Source of the DNA: Microglena sp. YARC
Lineage: Eukaryota > Chlorophyta > Chlorophyceae > Chlamydomonadales > Chlamydomonadaceae
Assembly (NCBI GenBank): GCA_022414725.1
Contig: CM039462.1
Span: forward strand, 132,657,834-132,721,833
Direction of reading: 5' to 3'
Length of the DNA: 64,000 bases
Under the pieces are notes generated by a model that saw only the letters and a list, made by a program, of their open reading frames with translations, searched no databases and had not been told where the DNA came from. This document shows positions 44,080 through 55,699 of this stretch, one piece after another (positions within the stretch are counted from its first letter, which is position 1; the number at the start of each line of letters is the position of its first letter). A program made the position numbers and the translations under genes.

Positions 44080-44988
44080 TTGTTATATATGAAACAGTTT
44101 GTTACCCAAGCTACATTTGACAGCCTCTACTATTGCCATGCCATGTACATGTGTAGGCCAAAGACTTTCCAACAGATGTTGGCTCTTGCGCGGCATGAAG
44201 CACAATACCAAGAGAGCCTGGCAGACTGGGATCGCATGAACGCTGAAGGTATTGACATTCAAGTAAGATCCATTCAAGAGCGCTTGTCCCTTGGGGCCCT
44301 CCTACATCAGGAGAATTTGGACATGGGGCAACAGTATGTACACAATTTTGGTGTTGCTGCGCACAGCGAGGGGGCAGGTACACAAGCTGGTGGCTCAGTG
44401 GACATGCCACAACCAGGACATGCAGCAGGCAGAACTTCCATGTATGCAAAAAGTGTGACTGGAGACTCTGTCGTATGTGGCATCCTAACATGCCATTCGA
44501 AGCTGGGTAAGGTAGTGCACTGCGGTTATTGTTCTGTTCACTGCCCACATAAAGTTTGTTGCACATCTAAGGGTCGCAACAATGCAGCCAAGCCGCTACG
44601 ATCTAAGCCTGCGCCCGAGCCTAAGCCCCCGTCATCTAATCCCAAGCATCAGCCAAAGTCTCAGCCTGAGAAACAACTTCTACCTTTGCCCCAGGCCCAG
44701 CTTCAGGCTCTGTCCTGGCCACAGCCTCCTTAGCTCCAGGCTATGCCTCAGCAGGCTCTGTCTAGGTCACAGCCTCATCAGCTCCAGACTATGCCTCAAC
44801 AGGCTCAGCTCCAGGCTCTGTCCGGGTCACAGCCTCATCAGCTCCAGGCTATGCCTCATCAGGCTCAGCTCCTGGCTATGTTTAATCAGGCTCAGCTTCA
44901 GACACAGTCATGGTCACATCCTCAGGCTATGTCTCATCCAGAGCACCAGGCTCAGTCCCCGTCACATCCTCGTCCCAGTCCATGAATG
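44080..44988 (+). CDS. Low-complexity ORF interrupted by one TAG, unrecognised
   Basis: ATG at 44,080 opens 217 codons: an N-terminal part (MKQFVTQATFDSLYYCHAMY...), a Cys/His segment (HCGYCSVHCPHKVCC) and a Pro/Gln-rich tail. TAG at 44,731-44,733 interrupts the tail, and the same frame continues for 85 more codons of Q/P/H/S-rich repeats ending SHPRPSP. The TAG sits where the tail repeats favour Gln codons. In another frame around 44.42-44.50 kb a zinc-finger-like stretch (FHVCKKCDWRLCRMWHP) can be read, so a frameshift is possible. It could be transposon-derived; no family is recognised. Confidence 0.3.
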
Positions 44989-45204
44989 ATTAATTCTAGG
45001 GTATTCCTCAGCCTTAGCTTATCTAGCTGTTGTCGCAGCCTCAACCCTCCAATAAGCAGAATTTTGAGGGTCCACTGCATCTCAGAGGGTCTTGGTGCGT
45101 CGCTCATGCAGATTTCCAGGGGTCTGTTGCGACTGAGACGCAGATTTCGAAACCAGTTTAGGATTGGTTTAGGCTGAGTTTAGATAGGGAATTCAAATGC
45201 AGCT

Positions 45205-46130
45205 GAAAGCTTGGGGCTTGCCCTAGTGGCTGGCTCATGAGCTGACAGGAAGCTGCCAGGAGATGAAAAAAAACTCTGTTACTTTCATAAGGTTTCCTAT
45301 TATTAGCAGGCTGAATTTGCGTCACAGCCTTGTGAGCATTAGGCTATGTCTCATCCAGAGCACTAGGCTCAGTCCCACAATGTATAGTTATGCCCAGGCC
45401 CATAATCACGAAGTCGAATTTTCTTACAGGGCTCCAACCAGCGACTAGGCCGCTCTCCGTCTTCAGCAGTAAAATCATTAGTCGTTGAGGACAGAGTGTA
45501 ATCATATATGCCTGGGCAATGTAGAGTTATGCCTACGCCGACAATCATGATCTTCAACTTTGTTACATGGCTACAGCAACCGATTTGGCCGCTCGTTGTC
45601 TTTGGCAGTACAACAATTATGATTTTAGTACGGAATGTAATCGTGTGTACCGTATGTGGTGAATGTATAGTTATGCCCAGGCCCACAATCACGAAGCCGA
45701 ACTTTGTTACATGGTTCCAGCCAGCGAATTGGCTGCGCTCCGTCTTCGGCAGTAAAACAAATATTATTTGACTACAGAATGTAATCATGTGTACCGTATC
45801 TGAACAATGTATATAGTCAATGTATAGTTATGCCCAGGCCCACAATAACGAAGTCGAACTTTCTAACATGGCTCCAGCCAGCGATTCGGCTGCTCTCCGT
45901 CTTCGGCAGTAGAACATAATGTAATCATGTCATCATGTGTACCGTACCTGGACAATGTAAAGTTATGCCTATGCCGACAACTTTGTTACATGGCTACAGC
46001 CAGCGATTCAAATTTGTTACACGGCTACAGCCAGCGACTCAGCTGCTTGCCATCTTAGGCAGTAAAACAAACAATGTGACCGGGACTGAGCCTGGTGCTC
46101 TGGATGAGACATAGCCTGATCCTCATGGGG
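45205..46130. repeat. Dispersed piece of the 190-bp repeat and a 150-bp tandem repeat
   Basis: 45,205-45,275 matches the 10-11 kb repeat (GCTTGGGGCTTGCCC, GTGGCTGGCTCA). 45,380-46,075 holds about five units with ATGTATAGTTATGCC, CACAATCACGAAG, CCAGCGA.T.GGC.GCTCTCC and TCTTCGGCAGTA.AA. Confidence 0.75.
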
Positions 46131-46199
46131 CTGAGAAATAGCCTGATGCTCGAACGCAAGTAAGCCCGCTAAAAATATAAAATAATATCAAAGTATCAG

Positions 46200-47860
46200 A
46201 GCTCAATTTGTAGCCTACTCATGGCAGATTCCCGCCAGCTCCATGAGCCAGCTACTAGGGCCAGCTCTCCCATTCAGCCATATCCCCAAGGACACCCAAG
46301 AATGCACATGGGGATGGGGAACCGCAACGACATGACTGCAGGAGTCAGCATCAGCAGGAGTCCACATTTCCATATTTGGAGGAGGAGCACCGGGGCAGTG
46401 ATGGCAGTGGTGGTGGCGTTTATATGTTAGGTAGATTGGTTGAGGGGCGAGCCCATCCTCTATACTCCACAGGTTGGTACCAGGGTTTAGGATTCAGGCT
46501 TTCTACTCCGCAGGTTGGTATCCAATCCATTCTTCCCCTTATCTCCCATCGCCATCGCACCCCTCCACACCCCTCCTCTTGCCACTTCGCACCCCTCCCC
46601 ACCCTTCACCCCGCTTTATCCCCCACTCACTCACTCACTCACACCCTTCCTCTTTCCTCCCATTGCCATCGCACCCCTCCCTCACCACACTCAATCCCTC
46701 CTTTATTCACTCACTCATTCACTCACTCACTCACTCACTCTCACTCACTCAGACCCTTCCCTCAATCCCTCCCTCCCTCCCTCACTCGCACCTTTCCCCT
46801 TTCCTCCTATCGCCATCGCAACCCTCCCACCCCGCTCAATCCCTCCCTCCCTCACCCGGACCTTTCCCTCAATCCCTCCCTCTCTCACATGCACACAAGC
46901 GCTGCCAGCAGACAGACACAAGCTGCCCCCTCCCTCACCCGTTCCCTCCCTCCCTCACATGCACACAAGCGCTGCCAGCAGACAGACAAATGCCGCCCCC
47001 TGCCTCACCCCACTCAATCCCTCCCTCCCTCACCTGGGCCCCTCCCTCCCTCCCTCCCTCAGATGCCCACAAGCCCTGCCAGCAGACAGACACATGCCGC
47101 CCCCTCCCTCACCCCACTCAATCCATCCCTCCCTCACCCGAACCCTTCCTCCCTCCTTCCCTCACACAAAACCTTCCCTCCCTCCCTCCCTCCCTCACAT
47201 GCACACAAGCGCTGCCAGCAGACAGACACATGTCGCCCCCTCCCTCAACCCGCTTGATCCCTCCCTCCCTCCCTCCCTCCCTCACATGCACACAAGCGCT
47301 GCCAGCAGACAGTCACATGCCGCTCCCTCCCTCACCCCGCTCAATCCTCCCTCCCCCCCTCACATGCACACGAGCACTGCCAGCAGACAGACACATGCCG
47401 CTCCCTCCCTCACCCCGCTCAATCCCTTCCTCCCTTCCTCACACACACACAAGCGCTGCCAGCAGACAGACACATGCTGCCCCCTCCCTCTCCCTGCTCA
47501 ATCCCTCCCTCCCTCACATGCACACAAGCGCTGCCAGCAAACAGTCACGACTAGCCCCCTCCCTCACCCCGCTCAATCCCTCCCCCCCTCACATGCACAC
47601 AAGCACTGCCAGCAGACAGTCACATGCTGCCCCATGCCCCACTCCGCTCAATCCCTCCCTCACCTGGACGCTTCCCTCAATCCCTGTCTCCCTCCATCAC
47701 ATGCACACAAGCGTTGCCGGCAGGCAGACACAAGCCGCCCCCTCCCTCCCCTAACTCAATCCCTCCCTCCCTCCCTCACCCGGAACTTTTCCTCAATCCT
47801 TCCTCCCTCCCTCACATGCACACAAGCGCTGCCAGCAGACAGACATAGGGGGTCGCTTGC
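46200..47860. repeat. CCCTCC-rich tandem array, about 11 copies
   Basis: From about 46,540 the sequence is C/T-rich. From 46,880 to 47,850 a unit with CACATGCACACAAGCGCTGC and CAGCAGACAGACACATGC recurs about every 80-110 bp. The conserved CAAGCGCTGCCAGCAGACAG block looks like an exon-edge copy, but no parent exon was identified. Confidence 0.75.
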
Positions 47861-47889
47861 GTCTTTTCTGGGGGTACGGCATTATTAAT

Positions 47890-48480
47890 TAAGTAAAACC
47901 TATGCAGTAACATGATGTACGGAACATCGTTTGTGGTGTAGTAGCATCATATCCCCCGGCTAGCACATCACAAAGTGGTCTGCAATGTAAGCAAATGATT
48001 AGTGTATATCCTGAATTGATCGAATCCACAATGTAGTTCATGTGCATACAATGGCATCCAGGCATGCACACAAAACGAACTTGCACGCATACACACACAC
48101 AACACAGCAAATAGTGCATGGAAGCCACGAAGGCCTTGGAGGCGTCACAAACACAGACACTTACAGCGTTGTCATACATACATTTGCATGGTTTGCAATG
48201 TAAGCAAATAATGAGTATATATCCTGAATTGATTGATCCGGTCCACAATGTAGTTCATGTGCATACACTGGCAGTCAGGCAAGCACACTTACGGAACTTG
48301 CACGCATACATACACACTCACCTCATCACATAGTTCATGGAAGCCAAGAAGGCCTCAAAGGCGTCACATACACAGATGCGTACAGCATTGTCGTACATGA
48401 ACACACATACTTGCACACACACATACACATACCCAAATGCATGGAAGCTAAGTAGGCATGAGCAAAAGCTAGGATAGTCC
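47890..48480 (-). repeat. Two to three partial copies (about 240 bp) beside the - strand exon
   Basis: The units share AATGTAAGCAAAT.A.TG, TATATCCTGAATTGAT and GTTCATGTGCATACA; two also share ATGGAAGCCA.GAAGGCCT and GCGTCACA.ACACAGA. On the - strand they contain codons for MYDNAV, CDA..AF.ASM and, in one, a GTGAGT donor. Confidence 0.7.
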
Positions 48481-48488
48481 AGTCTTAC

Positions 48489-48796
48489 CTGGCAGACCAC
48501 ATGCATGGACGAGAGCTACTGCAGCATCACTGGCTGTTTTCTTGAACATAATTTTCTTTCCTCCACGACCTTCATTTGGATCCACGATGTACTCGCGAAC
48601 GAAGCTCTCATCAATCGGAACGCGGCCATTCAGGCCGCCTACTGGCTTGCAAGACAGACCAATGGTTAAGCTAATAGTCAAGTTTGTATTCGGATATTGT
48701 CTAGGGCCCATTTCGGACTGGGGGATTCGCAGGACCTGGTTCTGCAATCGCCGCATATCAACATCCATGCGCCCCTCCCCCCCCCTCCCCCCCATT
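48489..48796 (-). CDS. Internal exon of an unidentified gene
   Basis: A pyrimidine-rich acceptor (CTTTCCTTCACCAG) precedes a 308-bp open exon ending at donor GTAAGA. It encodes MRRLQNQVLRIPQSEMGPRQ, then ISLTIGLSCKPVGGLNGRVP, DESFVREYIVDPNEGRGGKK and SDAAVALVHACGLPG. Length, splice sites and mixed composition look like a true exon. I do not recognise the family. A possible next exon, with MYDNAVRICVCDAFEAFLA and MNYVMR before GTGAGT, lies at about 48.31-48.43 kb and has a related copy near 48.1 kb. No upstream exon was found. Confidence 0.5.
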
Positions 48797-48799
48797 CTG

Positions 48800-50620
48800 G
48801 TGAAGGAAAGCTAACAAGAATGATAGCCTAATGGCGGTAACGATTAGGAGACAAGAGCAGATCGAGATTACTGAGCATGATAAATCGCGAGTGATTAAGA
48901 CAGAAAATGTGTAGGGTCGGGTCGATCCCCTGGGCTAATCACTAACTTACAGCACTACACCAAGAGTCTCGACGAGTAGCTGTCATTCTTTTGCTACAAC
49001 AGCTCCGAGGAGACTGACAGGCTTGACGCATCAGATATGGGTGAGGTCAACGCCACGCTGCACAGGGTAGGGTTTTCAAAACGTCCGACGGAAAACGTCC
49101 GATTAACTTGACACGACGAACTGTTTCGCCCCAACGATTTTGAAGTACCTTGAACACCAACAACGGCCCAAAAACTGGTTAAGAGCTGCAGACTTTCTTT
49201 ACGCTACGGTTGGGCAAGTATTATTGGCCAAATAGCTACCACAGGATGTGGTCCTCAGGACCTCTGGCCTGGAACATGAGTGGTCACAAATCAACAAATC
49301 CTGCACGCGTAATTATCATCTATTAAATACGTAATATCATCTTGTAATATCGTCCACATATCATTTGACTGACCAGCATCCGACGAGCCAGTGTTCGGAA
49401 CACAGGTTCGAATGTAGCTTCGGCGTTGCTCAACAACGGCAACTTCTGTCTATATAATATCTTGCGCGGCGGTGTCTTAAGCCTCTAGATCGCATCGGGA
49501 GCATGCATGGTCTAGTCTGCAGGGACGAGTAGGGATTCCCAGAGGACGCGGAAGGAGCGAGGGGTGCGTGCTTGGTAGCCTGGGTTGGTCAGTTGTTATT
49601 TCTCGAACATCGCCGGGCAAGATGCGTGTGACAACTGATGCAGCAAGGTTTTGAATTTGCTAGCACTTAAGTCGGGCAGCAGGCGGGTGTTGGCGGACTG
49701 GCCGAAAAAAGGTACTCGAACATTGTCGTGGCGCGAGGGGGGTGGGGGGTGGGGGGGGCGGAGTCGTCAAGTGGTATGGCGGGAGGGGGCGGGGGAGGGG
49801 GGGGCGGAGTCGTCAAGTGGTATTTTAAAAAGGGGGCCGGAAAGTCCGATTATGGTCAGTCAGATGGGTTAATAATTGTGCCTTGCTTTAGTGTCTCGAT
49901 TTGCATATATTATTACAAGGCATGAACAAATCAGAAAATGGCAATTGAACAATTCTATACAACAGAACTTCAAAAACAATTATTTAGGTACCGGTATACG
50001 TTCATTATATGATTTAATAATATTGTAGAATTAAATGATCACCGGAGCACGAACTCAGGGCCCCCGTCGGGAAAACGATTGTTTGGGGTTCAGTTCAACA
50101 GTGCTTTTTCTTTCTGGGCCCTTAGGCTAATTTGCCCTACCCTTGGACTGTAAGAACATATACATATAGTCAAATCTAAAACAAGGTAGTACAGTCAAAT
50201 CTAAGAAAGCAAGCTAGTGCTTAAGCAATCATCTCGTATTCAACAGTATGAAGGCAAATATATTTAAAATCATAAAAAGCATGGAATCATGCATTTACCG
50301 ATATCCGTTTAGAATATGCATTAACTTGCGATCTTGTTATGCACCCCAATTGCATAGATCCCACTTTCCGAACTGAAAACAAATCCTGCCCTACTTCCAC
50401 CTAGCACTTTCAACTAGAATAGTTACGGTACATGGCTCCAGCCATCATAGCAGTTCTGGGGAAGATTTGGATTGCCTGGTCGACAGGTCCTATTGGCGCT
50501 CGACTTTTGTATACCGTACCAAATGTACATTCAAGTCATGGGCTCAAAAGGGTGCTCCCTGGTCTCCATAAGTAGTATCGCTCTTGGAATTGGAAGATGG
50601 TGAGCATTGAGCAGCCTATA
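48800..50620. repeat. Intergenic with one inverted family 2 copy
   Basis: 50,045-50,152 is the reverse complement of the family 2 repeat (GATTGTTTGGGGTTCAGTTC, CCCTTGGACTG). GGCGGAGTCGTCAAGTGGTA occurs twice (49,758 and 49,803). No gene is supported. Confidence 0.6.
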
Positions 50621-50965
50621 GTGAAGAAAAAGTCGTCAATTTAGTTCAGATGGGGGGAAATAGACTGGAAAACAGGTGTCATTTCAGTTCAGAGTGAAAA
50701 AAAGTTGACAATTCAGTTCAGATGGGGGGGGAACGGACTGGAAAAAACAGTTGTCAATTCAGTTGAGAGTGAAAAAACAGACTGGAAAGCAATTGTCGAT
50801 TCAGTTCAGATGGGGGTGGGGGGGAAAGACTTGAAAACAGTTGTCAATTCAGTACAGGTGGGGGGAACAGTCTGAAAAATAGTTGTCAATTCAGTTCAGA
50901 GTGAAAAACAGAATGGAAAAACAGTTGCCAATTCAGTTCAGAAGGGGGAACGGAGGAGAGAGTAT
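50620..50965. repeat. About 60-bp tandem repeat
   Basis: About six units of GTTGTCAATTCAGTTCAGA, TGGGGGG or GTGAAAAA and CAGACTGGAAAA. Confidence 0.8.
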
Positions 50966-51269
50966 GGTTTTAATTACATGGCCTAAGGGGTGGGTCTCCC
51001 GACACAAACCGGCGACACCTAGGATTCAGTTTGAAGGGCGTTGCCACTTGCCACTCCTTCAAAAGCGTGGGCGCACATAGGGTAGACCCTCGACCAAACT
51101 AAGTTTCACCACTACCCCTACTGACCACGACAGATAAGCTATTAGACAAACTACGAGACAACTAAGTAAAACAAACTTTACAAACTGTTTAAAACTAACT
51201 ACGTAAAACAAACTGTGCAAACAGTGTGAAACAGACTGAGCTGCTAAAGCCGTTCTCCGGTGCTTGACG

Positions 51270-51935
51270 ATGGCCAGGGTTGTGTAGTAAGGACAGTACG
51301 CACCTAAAATCCGTACCGTACTCGTTTTCCTGAAAATTGAGTACGCGTACGGTCCGTACTCACGACACATACTTGCCTAGTCTGTTCCATGATACGAAGT
51401 GGCATAACTTTTTGCTGACTTCGAATTTCGACATGATCAGCATACCACTGAAAAGCCCTGAATGCCCTCTACATGTTTATTCCAAGAACCGGGGTCAAAT
51501 TAGGAAAAACAAAAAGGTTTTCAGGTCAGGGAATGTTATGGTACTAAAAAGCGTACCGTACTCAAACCGTACTCACTTCTAAAACCCGTACCGTATCCGC
51601 ACCGTATCCGTATCCGTACCCGTATCCGTATCCGTACTACACAAACCTGACGATGGCCTGGGAGTTAGGACGAAGATATTCACCCCCGGCCTCATCATAT
51701 GTTATCGTTCTTTGTATGTGGCACCAGTATGGTGTTTTTGGCACGTTCTTTGTGTGTGGCACCAGTGTATGTATGTTTGTAACAGTCCAGGGGTAGGCTA
51801 AATAGGCTAAAGGGACTTGCCCAACCGTATAGGAAGAGCTTTGAAAGAAAAAACACTGATGAACTGAACCCCAAACAATCGTGTAACCGACGAGGACCCT
51901 GAGTTCGTTCTACAGTGATGATTTAATTCTACAAT
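51270..51935. repeat. TCCGTACC-type repeats and family 2 copy
   Basis: Short CCGTACCGTACTC and CCGTATCCGTA words crowd 51,310-51,365 and 51,550-51,645. 51,783-51,935 is a family 2 copy including CTGATGAACTGAACCCCAAA. Confidence 0.7.
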
Positions 51936-51939
51936 AGAA

Positions 51940-52370
51940 TCACCAGTGTCGTGGATGCTGGATGGTTCGCCTGCTAGCTTCTAAGCTTCCACCAAGAGCT
52001 ATTTCACTCCCATCTTGGCTGGGCGGCTCAACCGCCGCAGCTGCGTCGTCCAGCTGCCGAAGGGTATTCATGTCTATTCGGGACGGCCCCCTTGGCGCCC
52101 CCTCTGTCATCAGAGCTGATGACAGGTACTCAAGGTCTCCAGCTCCGTAATCAGCCCGTAGCTCGGTCCGCAGTCGGGGCTGATAACCAACCAACCAACC
52201 AACCACCCGCCCCTTCCCGCCCCCTGTTCCCGCCCCTCCCCCCCCCGCCCCCGCTCGCGCTCGGCTCCACTGACGCCTACTGACGCCGTCCCTCGCCGCC
52301 TCCTCCAACGCCCCCCGAACCCAGCCCCCACGAACTCACCGCCCACTTCTCTTCGCGCGCTTGCGTCGGC
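51940..52370 (-). CDS. Possible short - strand gene, divergent from the Lys-rich gene
   Basis: An ATG at about 52,370 opens MSRRKRAKRSG before a GTGAGT donor. A second stretch after TTATCAG reads PRLRTELRADYGAGDLEYLS, SALMTEGAPRGPSRIDMNTL, RQLDDAAAAVEPPSQDG and stops near 51,940. The simplest join does not keep this frame, so the model is incomplete. The composition of the second stretch looks coding. Function unknown. Confidence 0.25.
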
Positions 52371-52374
52371 TCAT

Positions 52375-52662
52375 AAAACGTGCTCAGTTCCACCATTCAA
52401 TCGGGACAGACTGACATAGTTCCCTACCAATAGAATAAACACCGCAGCGAAACACCTCAGCGGTCCAAAGCCCCCCCTGACCACCCTCCTTCAGACCATT
52501 ATTCCTTTTCTTCACGTACCTTTGTATTTACTTCTCACTCTGAGCATATTCTCTAGCCAGCCTTAAAGACTTGGTGCTGGAGCTGCGCCACGTGGCCTCC
52601 GTTAGCCTTGTTCCTGGAGCCACTCCACCTGTCCTCTACTAGCTTGTGTCAGAGGCAGCAAC
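52375..52662. promoter_or_regulatory. Candidate divergent promoter region
   Basis: This is a non-repetitive stretch between the two outward-facing putative first exons (- strand ATG near 52,370 and + strand ATG at 52,663). It contains a CCAAT-like ACCAAT and an A/T-rich GAATAAAC segment near 52.43 kb. No TATA box is convincing. The call rests on position only. Confidence 0.25.
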
Positions 52663-52740
52663 ATGGGCAAGGGAATTTGTAAGCGTAAGAGGTTGGCCAA
52701 TGCGGAGAAGGCCAACATGGGCAACTTGCTGAAGCTCATG
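52663..52740 (+). CDS. Lys-rich gene exon 1 with start codon
   Basis: ATG at 52,663 gives [19 protein letters not shown] then GNLLKLM before donor GTGGGT, 26 codons in phase 0. The nearest upstream in-frame stop is 60 bases before the ATG, and no other ATG intervenes in that frame. A GT microsatellite starts about 25 bases into the intron. Confidence 0.6.
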
Positions 52741-52758
52741 GTGGGTCGCGGTGTCTGA

Positions 52759-52799
<41 letters not shown>

Positions 52800-55635
52800 C
52801 AGTGTGTCTGCATTTATTTATTGGTGGGTGTCTGTGTGGCTGTGCGTGGGTAGGGTGGGGAGGTAAGGGGTATTGATGGTCGCCTGTAGGTGGGGCATGC
52901 ACACATGCACGCATGCACATGAACCCGTGCACATGCACACATGAACATGCTCATGCACATGCACCCGTGCACCCATGCACATGCACACATGAACATGCTC
53001 ATGCACATGCACCCGTGCACCCATGCACATGCACCCATGCATCCATACACATGCACACATGCTCATGCACCCATGAACCCATGCACCTACACCCATGAAC
53101 CCATGCAGATGCACCCATGAACCCATGCACACATGTACCCATGCACCCATGCACATGCACCCATACACACAGCACATGCACCCATACACACATGAACCCA
53201 TGAACCCATGCACATGCACACATGCACATGCACCTACACCCATGAACCCATGCACATGCACACATGCACATGCACCTACACCCATGCACCCATGCGCATG
53301 CACCCATACACACATGCACATGCATCCATACACATGCACACATGCACATGCACCTACACACATGCACATGCATCCATACACACATGCACATGCACATGCA
53401 CATGCATCCATACACATGCAAGCATGCGTATGCACCCATGCACATTTACACATGCACATGCACCTACACCCATGCACCCATGCATATGCACCCATGCACA
53501 TGCACCCATGAACCCATGCACCCATGCACATGCACACATGCATCCACATGGAGGAACACACCATACTGTAACCACTGGTACCACTGTAAACACTTTCAAC
53601 CACCCACATACATGCAGAAAGGAAAGGCTGGGGCAGCACCCACACACCCTTTCAGCCATATACACATACACATACACACACTCCACTTGACAAGCCAGAC
53701 TTTAACCACTGTCAACCACCTGTACAGAAATGCAGAAAGGAAAGGCTGGAGCGAATAGGTCTATGGTCAAGTTGCCCTGATGCCCCTAAAGAGGAGCACA
53801 CCAGACTGAAACCACTGTTACCATTGAAACCACTTTCAACCACCCTTACATGTATGCATAAAGGAAAGTTTGAAGCGAAAAGGTCATCGGTCAAGTTGCC
53901 TGATGCGCCTAAGCAGGAGCAACCCAGACTGTGACCACTGTAACCACTGTTAACACTGTTAACACTATTAACACTGAAACCACTTTCAACCACCCATACA
54001 TGTATGCATAAAGGAAAGGCTAGAGAAGTACCCACACACCCTTCCAGCCATATACACACAAACACACACAAACACACACACATACACACACATACACACC
54101 CACCCACCCACCCACCACACCCACATCCACCCACCCACCCACACATACACACACTCCACTTGACAAGCCAGACTTTAACCACTGTCAACCACCCACATAC
54201 ATGTATACAGAAAGGAAAGGCTGCAGCGAAAAGGTCATCGGTCAAGTTGCCTGATGCCCCTAAGGAGGAACAACCCAGACTGTGACCACTGTGACCACTG
54301 TTAACACTGAAACCACTTTCAACCACCCATACGTGTGTGCAGAAAGGAAAGGCTGGAGCCAAGAGGTCAACGGTCAAGTTGCCTGATGCGCCAAAGGAGG
54401 AGGACTGGAATGAGAAGCCGGTTAGGAAGCTGCGGATTCTCATGAAGATGAAAGAGGTGTGTGCTTGGCGGTGATGGTATGCATGGGTTTAGGTGTGTGT
54501 GTGGTGGTGTGTGTGTGGGTGTATGTGGGTGGGTGGGTGGTGGGTGGGTGGGGGGGGGGGGGCATGGCGGTGATGGTATGCATGAGTTTAGTTTTGTGTG
54601 CATGTGGGTGGGGTGGTGGTGGTGGTGGGTAGGTGGGGGGGTGCATGGCGGTGATGGTATGCATGGGTGTACATGGTACTCATGAAGATGAAAGAGATAT
54701 GTGCATGGCGGTGATGGTATGCATAGGTGTTGTGTGTGTGGTGGTGGTGGTGGTGGTTGGTGGTGGTGGTGGTGTGTGGTGGTGGGCATGGCGGTGATAG
54801 TATGCATGGATGTACATGGTATGGTGTGAGGATATGGGTGGCCGGAATGAGGAGCCGGTTAGGAAGCTGTGGATTGTCATGAAGATGAAAGCGTTGTGTG
54901 CTTTGTGGTGATGGTATGCATGTGTGTGTGTGTGTGTGGTGGGTGGGGGGAGGGGTAGGGGTAGGGGGGGGGGGGGATGCATGGCGGTGATGGTATGCTT
55001 GGGTTTTAGTTTTGTGTGTGTGCGTGTGTGAGTGTGTGTGGGTGGTTGTGTGTGTTGGGTGGTGGGTGGGTGGGTGGGTGGGGGGGCATGTCAGTAATGG
55101 TACGCATGGGTTTAGGTGTGGTGTGTGTGGCGGGGAGGGGGTACATAGCGGTAATGGTATTTATGGGTGTACATGGTACTCATGAAGATGAAAGAGGTAT
55201 GTGCATGGCGGTGATGGTAGGCATGGGGTTAGGTGTGTGTGTGAGTGTGTGGTGGTGGTGGTGTATGTGGGGAGTAGGTGGTTGTGTGCATGGCGGTAAT
55301 GGTATACATGGGTGTACATGGTATGGTGGGAGGAGGGGATATGAGTGACTGGAATGAGGAGCCTGTTAGGAAGCTGCGGATTCTCATGAAGATGAAAGAG
55401 GTACGTGCATGGGGTGATGGTATGCATGGGTTTAGTTTTGTGTGTGTGTGTGAGTATGTGTGTGTGGGTGGGTGGTTGTGGGGGGGGGGGGTAGGTGGGG
55501 GGGGTGCATGTCAGTGATGGTATGCATGGGTGTACAAGGTATGGTGGGAGGAGGGGATATGAGTGACTGGAATGAGGAGCCGCCCATTAAGTTGAAAGAT
55601 GTGTATCCATGGTGGTGGTATGGGTGGTATGGTAT

Positions 55636-55699
<64 letters not shown>

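Noticed and set aside
46376..47888. Long Ser/Pro/His open frames
   Set aside because: Translations of the CCCTCC-rich array; three frames are open at once.
55345..55401. Second copy of Lys-rich exon 2 as a separate exon
   Set aside because: No acceptor in front, and it would repeat the same residues. Kept as an edge copy, though mis-splicing cannot be excluded.
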